Assembly: GCA_052035915.1 (NCBI GenBank)
Contig: JBPOHE010000056.1
Coordinates: 1-19,281, forward strand
DNA from: JBPOHE01 sp052035915
GTDB taxonomy: Bacteria; Pseudomonadota; Gammaproteobacteria; Chromatiales; Chromatiaceae
Reading direction: 5' to 3'
Length of the DNA stretch: 19,281 nucleotides
Every line of letters starts with the position of its first letter. The first letter of the stretch is position 1. Made by a program: the position numbers and the translations under genes. Positions 1 through 8,334 of this stretch are shown here, piece by piece. Below the pieces are notes generated by a model that ran no database searches, was not told where the DNA came from, and worked only from the letters and a program-made list of their open reading frames with translations.

Positions 1-490
1 GACCACCGGGTGACAGCGCTTGGCGGATGCGTTGCAGGACCTCCAGTTGCTGGTCGTAGTCGATGTAATGCAGGGCGTCGAGGATGGTGATCACATCGAC
101 AGGGCCGAACTCCAGCTCGCGCATGTCGCCCAGGCGGATATCCACCAGCGGATGCCCGGGACCGAAGCGGCGGGCGGCGCGCTCGATATCCCTGGGCATC
201 AGATCATAGCCGCGCAGGCTCAGGGGTCTTGGGGCGGGGGCCCAGTCGCTCGGCCAGCGCCCCTGTTCGTAGAGCTGGCGGGCGGCAATCAGCCAGGAAA
301 AGAGACTGCCCTGGCCGCAACCGAGATCGAGAAAGTGTCCTTCGGCGGGGAAGACCCCGAGCCTCAGTAGTTCGCGGAAGATCGAATCGCCGCCAAGCTT
401 GCCGCGGGCGTAGTGGTAGGCGAAATGACCACCGGCGCGGAAGGGTCGGCTGGCTTCATCGACGAGGACGGGGAGGAACGGGTTAGTCAT
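1..490 (-). CDS. Class I SAM-dependent methyltransferase (C-terminus cut by window edge)
   Basis: The minus strand reads open from an ATG at 490 to the window edge, giving the first 163 residues of a protein that begins MTNPFLPVLVDEASRPFRAG. A glycine-rich SAM-binding motif I, LDLGCGQGS, lies at about residues 54-62. An acidic strand-2 end follows (RGYDLMP), then a strand-4 motif (DVITILDALHYIDY) and the usual LSPGG turn, so this is a Rossmann-fold methyltransferase. It is the last visible gene of the aryl-polyene-type operon. Its ATG overlaps the stop of the deacetylase gene by 8 bp (ATGACTAA), so translation is probably coupled. APE clusters commonly carry a methyltransferase that modifies the aryl head group; that this one does so is inference. 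The remainder lies left of base 1. Confidence 0.88.
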   Translation of the reverse strand, partial: MTNPFLPVLVDEASRPFRAGGHFAYHYARGKLGGDSIFRELLRLGVFPAEGHFLDLGCGQGSLFSWLIAARQLYEQGRWPSDWAPAPRPLSLRGYDLMPRDIERAARRFGPGHPLVDIRLGDMRELEFGPVDVITILDALHYIDYDQQLEVLQRIRQALSPGG

Positions 491-1283
491 GGGCGGCCAC
501 CAGGGTGACGGGTCGGAGATGCTGTTCGGCGAGCCGCGCCAGCAGGGGCGGCAGCACGGCGAGGATGGCCGCCTCGCCGGTCGCGGTGCGGGCGGCGTGA
601 CCGTCATGCAGCAGCAGGATATCGCCGGGTCCGAGATGCCGGGTCAGCCGTTGCAGGATACGTTGGGGATTGCCTTCCCGGGTGTCGAAGGGGCGGCGGG
701 TCCAGGAGGCGAGTTGCAGATCGAGTCGGGCCAGCACCGGGTCGAGCAATGGACTGCGCAGCCCGGCGGTGGGGCGGAAAAAGCGCGGCGCCTGACCGCA
801 GATCTCGCTCAAACTGGCCTGGGCGGCGGCGATGTCGGCCTGCATGCGCGCTATGCCGAAGGTGGCGAACCGCTTGGAATGAGAATCGCCGTGGTTCTCG
901 ACCCGGTGGCCGCGGGCGACGATCTCGCGGCAGAGCCCGGGCGATTGTCTGGCCCGGCGACCGATACAGAAGAAGCTCGCCTTGACCCCGGCAGCGTCGA
1001 GTAGATCGAGTACCCGCGGGGTGACTTCCGGGTCCGGGCCATCGTCGATGGTGAGGGCGATCTCGCGGCGCTCGCTGGCGGCCGTCGGCAAACGTCTGAG
1101 ATTGCCACCGAGCCAGGTGCTACGCGGCAGCAGTCCGGCGGTGGTGAGCACCAGATGGTTCAGGCCCAGGGCGCCGAGGGCACAGGGCCATTGCGCCGGG
1201 GCGGCCAGGAGCCCGAGGGCCGCCAGCCCATGGACGGCGAAGGAGACTTGGATGGTTGGCGCGGGTTTCCAGGGTCGGGGCAT
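483..1283 (-). CDS. Membrane-anchored NodB-type polysaccharide deacetylase
   Basis: The protein has 266 residues. Two hydrophobic segments (about residues 12-30 and 34-52) suggest an inner-membrane anchor with the catalytic domain outside. NodB motifs are visible: TIDDGPD at 78-84 with the two aspartates, the metal-binding NHGDSHS with His131 and His135, FFRPTAGLRSP as the substrate-groove motif, and LLLHDG near the end with the late histidine. Such enzymes remove acetyl groups from N-acetylated sugars using a divalent metal. I chose the ATG at 1283 because it sits 5 bp after the stop of the hydrolase; the reading frame stays open further upstream only inside that gene. A deacetylase is not part of the best-known APE gene set, so its substrate is open. 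It may trim a sugar or acyl group on the lipid-linked product (inference). Confidence 0.85.
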   Translation of the reverse strand: MPRPWKPAPTIQVSFAVHGLAALGLLAAPAQWPCALGALGLNHLVLTTAGLLPRSTWLGGNLRRLPTAASERREIALTIDDGPDPEVTPRVLDLLDAAGVKASFFCIGRRARQSPGLCREIVARGHRVENHGDSHSKRFATFGIARMQADIAAAQASLSEICGQAPRFFRPTAGLRSPLLDPVLARLDLQLASWTRRPFDTREGNPQRILQRLTRHLGPGDILLLHDGHAARTATGEAAILAVLPPLLARLAEQHLRPVTLVAAHD

Positions 1284-1288
1284 GGGGT

Positions 1289-1927
1289 TCAGGTCCAATG
1301 ATCGAGAAAATGTTCCCACAACCGCCGCCACACCGGCCACTCGTGGCCGCCTGGCAGACAGAGACTTGCCGATGGCGGGAAGCAGGCGGCGATGGCCTGC
1401 ATCCCGGCGGCGAAACGGTCGTCGCGACCATAGCCGATGAAGACCGGCAAAGCTGATGGTGGCTGCCGCAGCCAATCCCAAACACGAAACTCGGGGTCGG
1501 CCAGTTGTTCCGGTGTCGGTTGCCAGCGGGCGAGCCCCCCGGCGGCGGCGATGGCCTTGGTCGTCAGACGGCTGCCGGGATAGGGGGCGAGCAGACAGAG
1601 CCCGTCGACTCGGCCCGGCCAATCGACGGCGTGACAGAGCGCCAGCAGTCCGCCGAGGGAGATGCCCCCCAGCCAGAGCTTTTGGCAACCCCGTTCCCGG
1701 GCCGGGGTGAGGATCTCGGCCTGCAATCTGGGCAAGACTTCGGCGCTGGAGATGGTCGCCAGGTCCAGATCGAGCGTCAGCAGGTCGAGGGGTCGACCCC
1801 GTTGGGCGAGGGCGGTGAAAAAACCGGCGCTGGCGAAATCCACGGCGCTCATGTAGGCCCCCGGCAACAACACCAGCAGGGTGGACGCGCCGGTGACTGT
1901 GCCCAGGCTGGACAAAGGGGTACTCAT
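1289..1927 (-). CDS. Alpha/beta-hydrolase fold protein (thioesterase/esterase-like)
   Basis: The protein has 212 residues and the layout of a small alpha/beta hydrolase. An early strand LLVLLPGAYMS may form the oxyanion hole. The nucleophile elbow is GGISLGG with Ser90, an acid candidate is in GYGRDDRF (Asp169 or Asp170), and a late histidine is His195 in GGHEWPVW. No signal peptide is evident, so it is probably cytoplasmic. Its ATG overlaps the stop of the exporter gene by 4 bp. Known APE clusters carry a hot-dog thioesterase (ApeK) to release the polyene or its intermediates. None is visible here, and this hydrolase could fill that role, which is inference. The substrate cannot be read from sequence. 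Confidence 0.82.
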   Translation of the reverse strand: MSTPLSSLGTVTGASTLLVLLPGAYMSAVDFASAGFFTALAQRGRPLDLLTLDLDLATISSAEVLPRLQAEILTPARERGCQKLWLGGISLGGLLALCHAVDWPGRVDGLCLLAPYPGSRLTTKAIAAAGGLARWQPTPEQLADPEFRVWDWLRQPPSALPVFIGYGRDDRFAAGMQAIAACFPPSASLCLPGGHEWPVWRRLWEHFLDHWT

Positions 1928-4254
1928 GGCCGCTGGAGCCGGGTGGAGAAAGCGGCCGCCAGCAGCAACGCCAAGATGGCGCCCGGTCCCACGGTGACGC
2001 CCAGGGCCTGGAGAACGGGAACCTTGGCGAGGGCCAGGGTGCCGAAGCCGATGGCCGTGGTCAGACAGGCGACCAGCAGCGAGGCGAGGGTCTGGGACTC
2101 ATCCGGCGCTCCCTCGCCCAGGCGGTCGAAAAAGAGGGCGTAGTTCGAGCCGACGGCGACGATCAGCAGCAGCCCGATCAGATGCAGCAATTGTAAACTG
2201 ACCCCGGCCAGCCGCAGCCCGGTGATGACGAAAAGCACCGCGAGCAACAAGGGCGCCATGACCCGCCACAGCCGGGACCCTGAGCGCAGTTTCAGGACCA
2301 GCAGAGCCAGGATGGCGAGGAAGCCGAGCAAGGATAGCCTCCAGGCCTGCTCCAGATACTGGGTGTAGAGGCCGTCGAATTCGGTTTTCATGTCGATGAA
2401 GAGCGCATCCGAGCCGAGCAGGGCGGTGCTCAGGGCCTGGGCGTCGATGACTTGACCCGCTGGCGGGCGCACCGGGAGCAGCGCGCTCCAGCCCTGGTCT
2501 CGTTTCAGGAGCAGGGCGTCCACGACCAGGGCCAGGCTGGTGTTTTGCAGGCTGTCGCGACTGATGAGGGGGGCGGTGCGGGCGGTTTCGACGTCGCGCA
2601 GGAAGGGTTCGAGTTTCCCCGGGGACAAGGGCCGTCCGGCGAGGGCCAGGGACAACCGCTCGCGCAGCTCGGTGGCGCTCGGCAGGCTGGCGCGTCTCGC
2701 GGCTTGGGTCGCGGTGCTGGGCAGGAAGCGGGCCGGGGTGTCATAACCGCCGATAAGACCGGCGGCTACCAGCGAATCGAGGCGGGCGCCGACCCGCTCG
2801 GCGGCCTGCAGGGCGGCCTCCGGATCGCTGCCGCTGACCAGGATCAGCAGCCGGGCATCCGGGGCGCCAAGATCGGCCCGCAGTTGGGTGTCAATGGCTA
2901 CATCCTCGGGATCGGCGGTGCTCAAGGCCGAGAGTTCCCGGGTCCACATCCGCTCGGTATTGACGAACAGGGAGGCCGCGGCTGGGAGGGCGATCAGCAG
3001 CAGCCACCAACGAAGCTTCTGTAGGTGGCCGCTCAGTCGTCGGATCGAATCGCCAAGCCGGCTCAAGTCCCGTGGCCCAACCTCCGGCGACACCAGATGG
3101 GGCAGGACGAAGCGGGTGACTACAGCGGCAGCGAGCAGGCCGCTTAGGGCATAGAGCCCGAGCTGCGCCAGTCCGGGAAAGCCGGAGAAGAGGAGGACGC
3201 CGAAACCGCAGACCGAGGTCAGTACGCCGAGGCGGATGGTCGGCCAGAAACCGGTGCGCCAGGCCGTGGCGCCCTGACGTCCGGACTGCACCAGGTAGTA
3301 GATCGAGTAATCGACCGCCTCGCCGATCAAGGCCGAACCAAAGCCCAGGGTGATACCGAAGACGCTGTCGAAGGCCAAGCTGACGGCGACGATCCCAGCC
3401 AGGGCGCCGGAGACTACCGGCAGCAGCCCCAGGGTCAGCAATCGAAAGGAGCGGTAGACGAAGAACAGCAAACCCAGGATGGCGAGGCCGCCGAGGCTGG
3501 TCAGGCGTGTCACTTCGCCCTTGATGGTCGCCCGGGCCTGGACGGCGAAGACCCCGGGACCGGCGATCTGCAATCGGGCGTCGGTCGGGCCGACCACCTC
3601 GACGGCGGCGGCGAAGGCCTCGCGGATGGCCTGGATGGCGGCGGCCTGGCCATCGGTATCCGAGCCGAGGGCGTTGGTCTGCGCCACCAGGATGGCGCGT
3701 TCGCCGTCCCGGGAGGCCCAGACCCCTTCTCGTTGGTTCGGTTGGGTGCCGGCATCCAATCCGGTCAGCAGGCCGAGGAATTCGCTGGTCGGGTCCTGGG
3801 GTAGCAGGGGTTTGATCAATAATCCGGCGGAGCCGGCGAGCCGATCGAGGCTGGCCGAGATGGCGTCGCGCAGTCCCTCGATGCCGAACCTTTCCGGGGT
3901 GACGCTCGGACTCAGGAGATAGCGATGCCGAAAGAGAAAGCTCCGGTCGGCGTCGAGACCCCGGCTGTCACCGTTGCGCACCGCGGCCAACTCGGGCCGG
4001 TCGGCGAGTCGGGCCTGGAGGTCGCGGGACAGGGCCGCTCGTTGCCTGGCTTCGCCGCCGCCGAGGGCGATCATCAACAGGCGCGTCACCGCCCCTTCCT
4101 TGAGCTGATCCACCAAGACCTGCTGCTCGGCGCTCGGATGGGCGGGCAGAAAAAAAGACATGTCCGCCGTAAAACGGCTGTTCCAGACGATGACCAAGCC
4201 CAGGAGCATGGCCAGCGACCAGGAGGCGAGGGCATGTCGGGCGGTGGAGGTCAC
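1924..4254 (-). CDS. MMPL/RND-family lipid exporter (ApeM-like)
   Basis: The protein has 776 residues with the two-fold RND layout: an N-terminal membrane helix (about 10-25), a large periplasmic loop, a helix bundle at about 240-400, a second loop, and a second bundle at about 630-775. The first bundle keeps an acidic relay candidate in GEAVDYSIYYL. The equivalent position in the second half reads AVGSNYALFF, without the aspartate often seen there. RND proteins of this class use the proton gradient to move lipids out of the inner membrane. In APE clusters the homologue is thought to export the finished aryl polyene lipid together with the LolA-like carrier encoded just upstream. The start is GTG at 4254, overlapping the carrier gene's stop by 4 bp (GTGA). 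Confidence 0.9.
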   Translation of the reverse strand: MTSTARHALASWSLAMLLGLVIVWNSRFTADMSFFLPAHPSAEQQVLVDQLKEGAVTRLLMIALGGGEARQRAALSRDLQARLADRPELAAVRNGDSRGLDADRSFLFRHRYLLSPSVTPERFGIEGLRDAISASLDRLAGSAGLLIKPLLPQDPTSEFLGLLTGLDAGTQPNQREGVWASRDGERAILVAQTNALGSDTDGQAAAIQAIREAFAAAVEVVGPTDARLQIAGPGVFAVQARATIKGEVTRLTSLGGLAILGLLFFVYRSFRLLTLGLLPVVSGALAGIVAVSLAFDSVFGITLGFGSALIGEAVDYSIYYLVQSGRQGATAWRTGFWPTIRLGVLTSVCGFGVLLFSGFPGLAQLGLYALSGLLAAAVVTRFVLPHLVSPEVGPRDLSRLGDSIRRLSGHLQKLRWWLLLIALPAAASLFVNTERMWTRELSALSTADPEDVAIDTQLRADLGAPDARLLILVSGSDPEAALQAAERVGARLDSLVAAGLIGGYDTPARFLPSTATQAARRASLPSATELRERLSLALAGRPLSPGKLEPFLRDVETARTAPLISRDSLQNTSLALVVDALLLKRDQGWSALLPVRPPAGQVIDAQALSTALLGSDALFIDMKTEFDGLYTQYLEQAWRLSLLGFLAILALLVLKLRSGSRLWRVMAPLLLAVLFVITGLRLAGVSLQLLHLIGLLLIVAVGSNYALFFDRLGEGAPDESQTLASLLVACLTTAIGFGTLALAKVPVLQALGVTVGPGAILALLLAAAFSTRLQRP

Positions 4255-4817
4255 GGCTCGGGCAGGGGCTCGATGCTCATCAGAGCGCGGTCGCCGTCGG
4301 CTTGGAGGTACTCGATGCTGTAGATGCGGTTCCCTCGACCGCTGATGCTGATCTTACGCAGGATGGCGGCGATCCGTTCCTCGCTGGGTACCAGGATAAG
4401 GGTCCAGTGGTCAGGGTGGCCACTGAGATGGAGATCATAGTGTCTTTCCAGCGCTTGGCGGTCGCCGGTAAGGGTGCCGCGGATGCTGTCGACGAAGGCC
4501 AGTGCCTCGGGCTGACTGGTCAGACTGAGGCTCAGTCTTTGCGCGTCGCGCTCGATGCTGAGGTCGTCTCCATCCAGCAACAGGGTCTCCGGTCGCGGTG
4601 TGAGGGTCTTTTTTTCCAATCGGTCGGGGGCGGTGAAACTCAATTCACCGCTGGAAACGATGGGTTCATCGAGCAGGGAGATGTATTTGGTCTCGACAAA
4701 ACGCGCCCGACCCGCTCGGATGTGGCCGAGTTCTTCGAGGAGTTGGGCCACATCCCAGGCCGCCGACGCCTCGAGGCTGAAGAGAATCATGGAGAGCCCG
4801 ACCAGGAGGTGTTTCAT
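4251..4817 (-). CDS. LolA-like outer-membrane lipid/lipoprotein carrier
   Basis: The protein has 188 residues with a clear Sec signal peptide (MKHLLVGLSMILFSLEASA, then AWDVAQ). The mature part shows the LolA-like pattern: an early helix with LEELGHIRAGRARFVETKY, then SGELSFTAPDRLEKKTLTP and alternating beta strands suited to a half-barrel that holds acyl chains. It should act in the periplasm, receiving lipid from the adjacent exporter and carrying it to the outer membrane. APE clusters encode such a protein (ApeL). It overlaps both neighbours by 4 bp. It is not the housekeeping LolA: the sequence is divergent and the context is a biosynthetic operon. Confidence 0.86.
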   Translation of the reverse strand: MKHLLVGLSMILFSLEASAAWDVAQLLEELGHIRAGRARFVETKYISLLDEPIVSSGELSFTAPDRLEKKTLTPRPETLLLDGDDLSIERDAQRLSLSLTSQPEALAFVDSIRGTLTGDRQALERHYDLHLSGHPDHWTLILVPSEERIAAILRKISISGRGNRIYSIEYLQADGDRALMSIEPLPEP

Positions 4818-5728
4818 CCTGCTTTCTGCCAGATGTCGTAGAAGTTGAACCAGTTGTAGGGGGCCAGGCGGCAGTAAGCCTCCAGACGGGCGACATAGGC
4901 CACCTGGGCGGCTCGCATGGCGGCGTCCCTGGTCGCCGGCGTCACCTGGCTGAAATCGGCCAGGGGCTCGAAGTGGATCTGGTAGCGGTTGCCGCCCAGG
5001 TAGATGCCGACCATGAAGAACACCGGCCGGCGCAGCATGGCGGCGAGGCGGAAGGGGCCGAGCGGAAAGGGGGCCGGGCTGCCGAGGAACTCGTATTCCA
5101 GGGTGGTATCGTCGTCCAGGCCGCGGTCGGCCAGCAGGCCCACCAGATAGCCTTGGTCGAGCTTGTCCCGCGCCTCCAGCATCGATTCCAGGCGGCCCAG
5201 GGAGATGATGTCCGTCGTGGCTTCAGGATTGATGGCCTCCAGGGTGGTATTGATCTTTCTGGCGTTTTCCTCGTACATCAGCATCGCCACCTTGAGCCCC
5301 TCACGCCCCCGTCCGACCGCGCGCAGGACCTCGAAGCTGCCGAAGTGGGCACCGATCAGTAAAGCGCCGGGCTGTCTCGCCAGGGCCGCATGCAGGGCCT
5401 CCGCCCCTTGGATCTGGATGTCGAACAGATCGAAGCGGTTGTTGAGCAGATAGACGCGATCGTGGATGGTGCTGGCGAAGGACAGTACGTGACGGAAACC
5501 GTCCGACCATTCCGCCCAACGTCCCAGCGCCCGTTGCAGATAGTCCCGGCTGGCCCGGCGGGCGAAGGGGGCGAAGAGCACGTAATAGAAGGAGATGCCA
5601 TAGAGCACCAGGCGTCCCACCCGCCGACCCAGGTTCAGGGAGATCCAGACCATGAGTTTGAGAATCAGCAGGTTGCTGCGTTCCTGCCGGCGTAGCCAGT
5701 CCGGGGTGAGACGCTGGGGGAGGTTCAT
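4814..5728 (-). CDS. LpxL/HtrB-family lipid acyltransferase
   Basis: The protein has 304 residues, the usual length for LpxL-type late acyltransferases. A hydrophobic N-terminal segment (about 23-55) would anchor it to the inner membrane. The HX4E catalytic motif is present as HFGSFE (His128 to Glu133) inside GALLIGAHFGSFEVLRAVGR, and the later motif GLLADRGLDDD is also typical. It should transfer an acyl group to a glycerol or sugar lipid acceptor. In known APE clusters the acyltransferase part of ApeJ is fused to a glycosyltransferase; here it is a stand-alone protein and no glycosyltransferase is visible. It overlaps the dehydratase stop and the carrier start by 4 bp each. Confidence 0.88.
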   Translation of the reverse strand: MNLPQRLTPDWLRRQERSNLLILKLMVWISLNLGRRVGRLVLYGISFYYVLFAPFARRASRDYLQRALGRWAEWSDGFRHVLSFASTIHDRVYLLNNRFDLFDIQIQGAEALHAALARQPGALLIGAHFGSFEVLRAVGRGREGLKVAMLMYEENARKINTTLEAINPEATTDIISLGRLESMLEARDKLDQGYLVGLLADRGLDDDTTLEYEFLGSPAPFPLGPFRLAAMLRRPVFFMVGIYLGGNRYQIHFEPLADFSQVTPATRDAAMRAAQVAYVARLEAYCRLAPYNWFNFYDIWQKAG

Positions 5729-6027
5729 GGGCTGGGTTGCAACAGACCGGCGGCGATCTCCCGCTCACCCGCCCGCACCGAGAAGGCGATCCGTCCCCCG
5801 GTTTGTTCCTGGAACAGGTAGCGGAGGATCGCGCCGGGGGCTACGGGGACGAAAAACTTGGTTTGGCCGATCTGCCAGCTAGTCGTCGGTCGCCCCAGAA
5901 AATCCTCGGCCAAGAGAATCGCCCGGTCGAGCAGGACCACGCCGGGCAGGATGGGGCGGCCGGGGAAATGCCCGGCAAAGGCCGGGTGGTCGGCCGGCAC
6001 CAGCCATGGGTACTCAGCCTGTCGCAT
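5725..6027 (-). CDS. Hot-dog 3-hydroxyacyl-ACP dehydratase (ApeI/FabZ-like)
   Basis: A short protein of 100 residues. The hot-dog dehydratase motif HFPGRPILPGV starts at residue 20, where the histidine is the expected catalytic base. The strand TKFFVPVAPGAILRY, typical of FabA/FabZ relatives, follows. It would dehydrate the beta-hydroxyacyl-ACP formed in each extension cycle to leave a trans double bond, giving the conjugated polyene. At 100 residues it is shorter than FabZ (about 150), as is usual for ApeI-type proteins. Its start lies 14 bp inside the end of the ligase gene. The partner dehydratase subunit (ApeP-like) is not in the window. Confidence 0.87.
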   Translation of the reverse strand: MRQAEYPWLVPADHPAFAGHFPGRPILPGVVLLDRAILLAEDFLGRPTTSWQIGQTKFFVPVAPGAILRYLFQEQTGGRIAFSVRAGEREIAAGLLQPSP

Positions 6028-7366
6028 CTCTCGCCTGGCGGCAGGATTGGTAGAGGGCCTGCAATTCCGCGCGCGGCAGCTTCCCGGTCGCGTTGCGCGG
6101 TAATGCCTCGACTAGAAACAGGGGCCTGGGCAGAAAGACGGCATCGATCCGCGGACGTAGCCCGGCCAGGAGTTGCTGTTCGTTCAATCCGGGGGCGACG
6201 ACGAAGGCGCAGAGGCGGGTCAGGACATCGGGCGAGACCTCGTCCGGCTGGAAGAAGGCGCCATCAAGCACGCCGGGGAGGGCGGTGAGCTGATGGTTGA
6301 GATAGGCCAGGGAACTGCGCTTGCCGGCAATGCAGATGAGGTCGGCATGACGCCCCAAGAGAACAAAGCGGCCGTCTGGCAGCAACTCGATGGCGTCGGA
6401 AAGGGTGACCCGGCCTTCGATGTGGCCACCCGAGGCGATGATGGCCTCGCCCTCCGCTTGCAGACAGACACCGGCGAGCGGCTGCCAGGCCGGGTCGGTC
6501 AGGAGGCGCCGACTGGCCAGTTGGCCGGTCTCGGTACAGCCGTAGATCTCGTGCAGAGGGGCGGCCAGACGGGCTTCCGCCGTCGCGGCGAGCTGGTGGG
6601 AGAGGGGAGCGGTGGCCGACAGCAACCGATCGACGACGGGCAGTTCGATCTCGGCGGCCAGCAGGTTGCCCAGATGGAAGGGGGTGGTGACCAGCAGGCG
6701 CGGTGGCGGCACGGCGGCGAGGGCGGCGGCGATATCCTGGGGATAAAAGGGCTTGCCCGACCAGAACGGGGCGTTGCCGTGCATGGCGAGCAATATCGTC
6801 GATTCGAAGCCGTACATGTGCTGCGCCGGGACGGTACCGACGAGGCTATACCGCGGCCCGCTCAACAGACCCAGGCGCTCCGCCTCGGCGCGGGCGTTGC
6901 GCACCAGGGAGCCCCAGGACTTGGCGTGGGGCATCGGTCGACCCGTCGAGCCCGAGGTAAAGGCCAGGATGGCGGGCTGTTCGGCTGGGATGTCCGGGAT
7001 GGTTTCGACATGCGGGCCGTCGGTCGAGGGGAGCTGCGGAAAGTCGAGGCGCGGCAGGTCGAGGCTATCGAAGGCGCTGTCGCAGAGGCAGAAGACGTCC
7101 GGATACTCGCCCTGGATCTGCCACAGGGTTTCCGCCGCTTGGGACGCGGGTTGCAGACTGAGGCGCCCATCGAGCAGGCCCGCGGCCAGGCCGAGGCTGA
7201 AGTGATAGCGATCCTGACAGAGATTGAGCACATGGCGTCCCGGCGGAAACCACTCTCCCAGCGCCTGGGCCTGGGCGAGAAAGGCCTGCACCCTGACCGG
7301 ACCGCTCGGACGATAGGCGAAGATGTCATCGAGGCGGCCGTGCCGGAGGAGCGGCACCCGGCTCAT
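6014..7366 (-). CDS. AMP-dependent acyl/aryl-ACP ligase (ApeH-like)
   Basis: The protein has 450 residues and belongs to the adenylate-forming enzymes. The phosphate-binding loop AFTSGSTGRPMPHAKS lies at about 135-150, the adenine motif IYGCTETGQ at 274-282, the hinge GRHADLICIAGKRSS at 338-352, and the C-terminal catalytic lysine in PRNATGKLPR (Lys429). All key motifs are intact. It would activate a carboxylic acid with ATP and load it on one of the two ACPs of the operon; in APE pathways the acid is 4-hydroxycinnamate or a related aryl acid. The ATG at 7366 overlaps the preceding stop by 4 bp. The frame is open upstream only as a shadow of the membrane-protein gene. It is somewhat shorter than typical acyl-CoA ligases. 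Confidence 0.9.
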   Translation of the reverse strand: MSRVPLLRHGRLDDIFAYRPSGPVRVQAFLAQAQALGEWFPPGRHVLNLCQDRYHFSLGLAAGLLDGRLSLQPASQAAETLWQIQGEYPDVFCLCDSAFDSLDLPRLDFPQLPSTDGPHVETIPDIPAEQPAILAFTSGSTGRPMPHAKSWGSLVRNARAEAERLGLLSGPRYSLVGTVPAQHMYGFESTILLAMHGNAPFWSGKPFYPQDIAAALAAVPPPRLLVTTPFHLGNLLAAEIELPVVDRLLSATAPLSHQLAATAEARLAAPLHEIYGCTETGQLASRRLLTDPAWQPLAGVCLQAEGEAIIASGGHIEGRVTLSDAIELLPDGRFVLLGRHADLICIAGKRSSLAYLNHQLTALPGVLDGAFFQPDEVSPDVLTRLCAFVVAPGLNEQQLLAGLRPRIDAVFLPRPLFLVEALPRNATGKLPRAELQALYQSCRQARDATG

Positions 7367-8034
7367 TCTTGGTTGGCCAGGGGGCGTTTGTGGCTGAGGG
7401 AGGTCCGGTAGGCGCGGAGGCTGTCGGTGATCCCGGTGCGATCCGCCGGCGGCAATACCAGATGACGTACCAGCCATTCCCCAAGGAACATCAGGCACAG
7501 CAGCGGCATGGTGAGCAGATTGGCGAACACCGACCAGAGAATCGGCGGGGCCAGTAGGAAGAGGCCGGTCGAGACCATGGCCATGAGGCCGAAAAAGAGG
7601 GTCCAGGCCAGAGTCACCTGCCGAGTGTAGCGAGACTGGGCGTCGGAGAGGACACCCTGGTGGGCTAGACGGGCGAACTGGGTGACCAGGGCCTCTCCGG
7701 GGCCGAAGAGGCTGCGCCCGAACAGCACCGCCAAGGCCAGATTGGTACCGAGGTGCTGTAGGAAATACAGCAAGGCCACGTTGCGGCGCAGTTCCGGCCA
7801 ATACCAGATGAACCCACCGAGGGCGGCCAGGGTGCCGACGAATATCCACCAGCGGCGGCCACTCCGTCCTAGCAAGAGCACGACCACGGCCAGGATGGGG
7901 GCGCTGGCCAGGGCGACCGCCAAGTCGGGATTGCCTTCACCAGCGCTGCTGTAATGGGCCAGCCAGGCCCAGGCGATCAAGAGGCCGGCCAGGGCCACGC
8001 CACGTAGCAGGCTACCCGGGAGAAGGCCGGTCAT
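7363..8034 (-). CDS. Polytopic membrane protein of aryl-polyene operon (COG4648/ApeG-like)
   Basis: The protein has 223 residues and is mostly hydrophobic. About six membrane helices are readable, for example residues 10-28, 38-56, 62-78, 85-105, 140-165 and 165-190, and the C-terminus is charged. No catalytic motif is recognised. Its place between ACP and ligase matches the uncharacterised membrane protein (COG4648, ApeG) of aryl polyene operons, so I assign it by context and topology. It may scaffold the cytosolic enzymes at the membrane or help hand over the product, but neither role can be shown from sequence. It overlaps both neighbours by 4 bp. Confidence 0.78.
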   Translation of the reverse strand: MTGLLPGSLLRGVALAGLLIAWAWLAHYSSAGEGNPDLAVALASAPILAVVVLLLGRSGRRWWIFVGTLAALGGFIWYWPELRRNVALLYFLQHLGTNLALAVLFGRSLFGPGEALVTQFARLAHQGVLSDAQSRYTRQVTLAWTLFFGLMAMVSTGLFLLAPPILWSVFANLLTMPLLCLMFLGEWLVRHLVLPPADRTGITDSLRAYRTSLSHKRPLANQE

Positions 8035-8315
8035 CTGGTCCTGTGAGCGGCGATGTGGGTGCAGAGCGCCCGCAAGGAGGAAAAGATGCGCAGGTTGTCT
8101 TCGTTGTCGGAACGCAACTGGAAGCCGTAGCGCTTGGAAATGACCAGGGCGATCTCCAGGATGTCGATGGAATCGAGGCCCAGTCCTTCGCCGAAGAGAG
8201 GGGCCTCCGGGTCGATGTGGCGCGGATCCAGGTCGAGATTGAGCGCCGTGACGATGAGTTCGGCTACTTCCGGCAGCAGGGCGGCGAGAGTCGGGGAAGG
8301 ATTTTCTGTAGACAT
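8031..8315 (-). CDS. Acyl carrier protein (second of the operon)
   Basis: The protein has 94 residues. The phosphopantetheine site is GLGLDSIDILE with Ser49, in the usual four-helix ACP pattern. The ATG at 8315 gives the normal ACP length; an in-frame start at 8387 would begin inside the ketosynthase gene and is rejected. It follows the ketosynthase by 19 bp, one of the few real gaps in the operon. APE systems use two ACPs (ApeE and ApeF) with different roles in priming and extension. Which role this one has is not evident, though its DSID motif differs from the DSLL motif of the first ACP. Confidence 0.92.
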   Translation of the reverse strand: MSTENPSPTLAALLPEVAELIVTALNLDLDPRHIDPEAPLFGEGLGLDSIDILEIALVISKRYGFQLRSDNEDNLRIFSSLRALCTHIAAHRTR

Positions 8316-8334
8316 GGCGGCTAGGTTCCCAAAG

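Noticed and set aside
1284..1688. A long N-terminal extension of the NodB deacetylase up to 1688
   Set aside because: It lies wholly inside the hydrolase gene and translates to low-complexity Arg-rich sequence. The ATG at 1283 fits the operon spacing.
6173..7411. A 412-codon open frame on the plus strand
   Set aside because: It is antisense to the ligase gene, whose motifs are complete. The frame is a by-product of GC-rich codon use and shows no domain.
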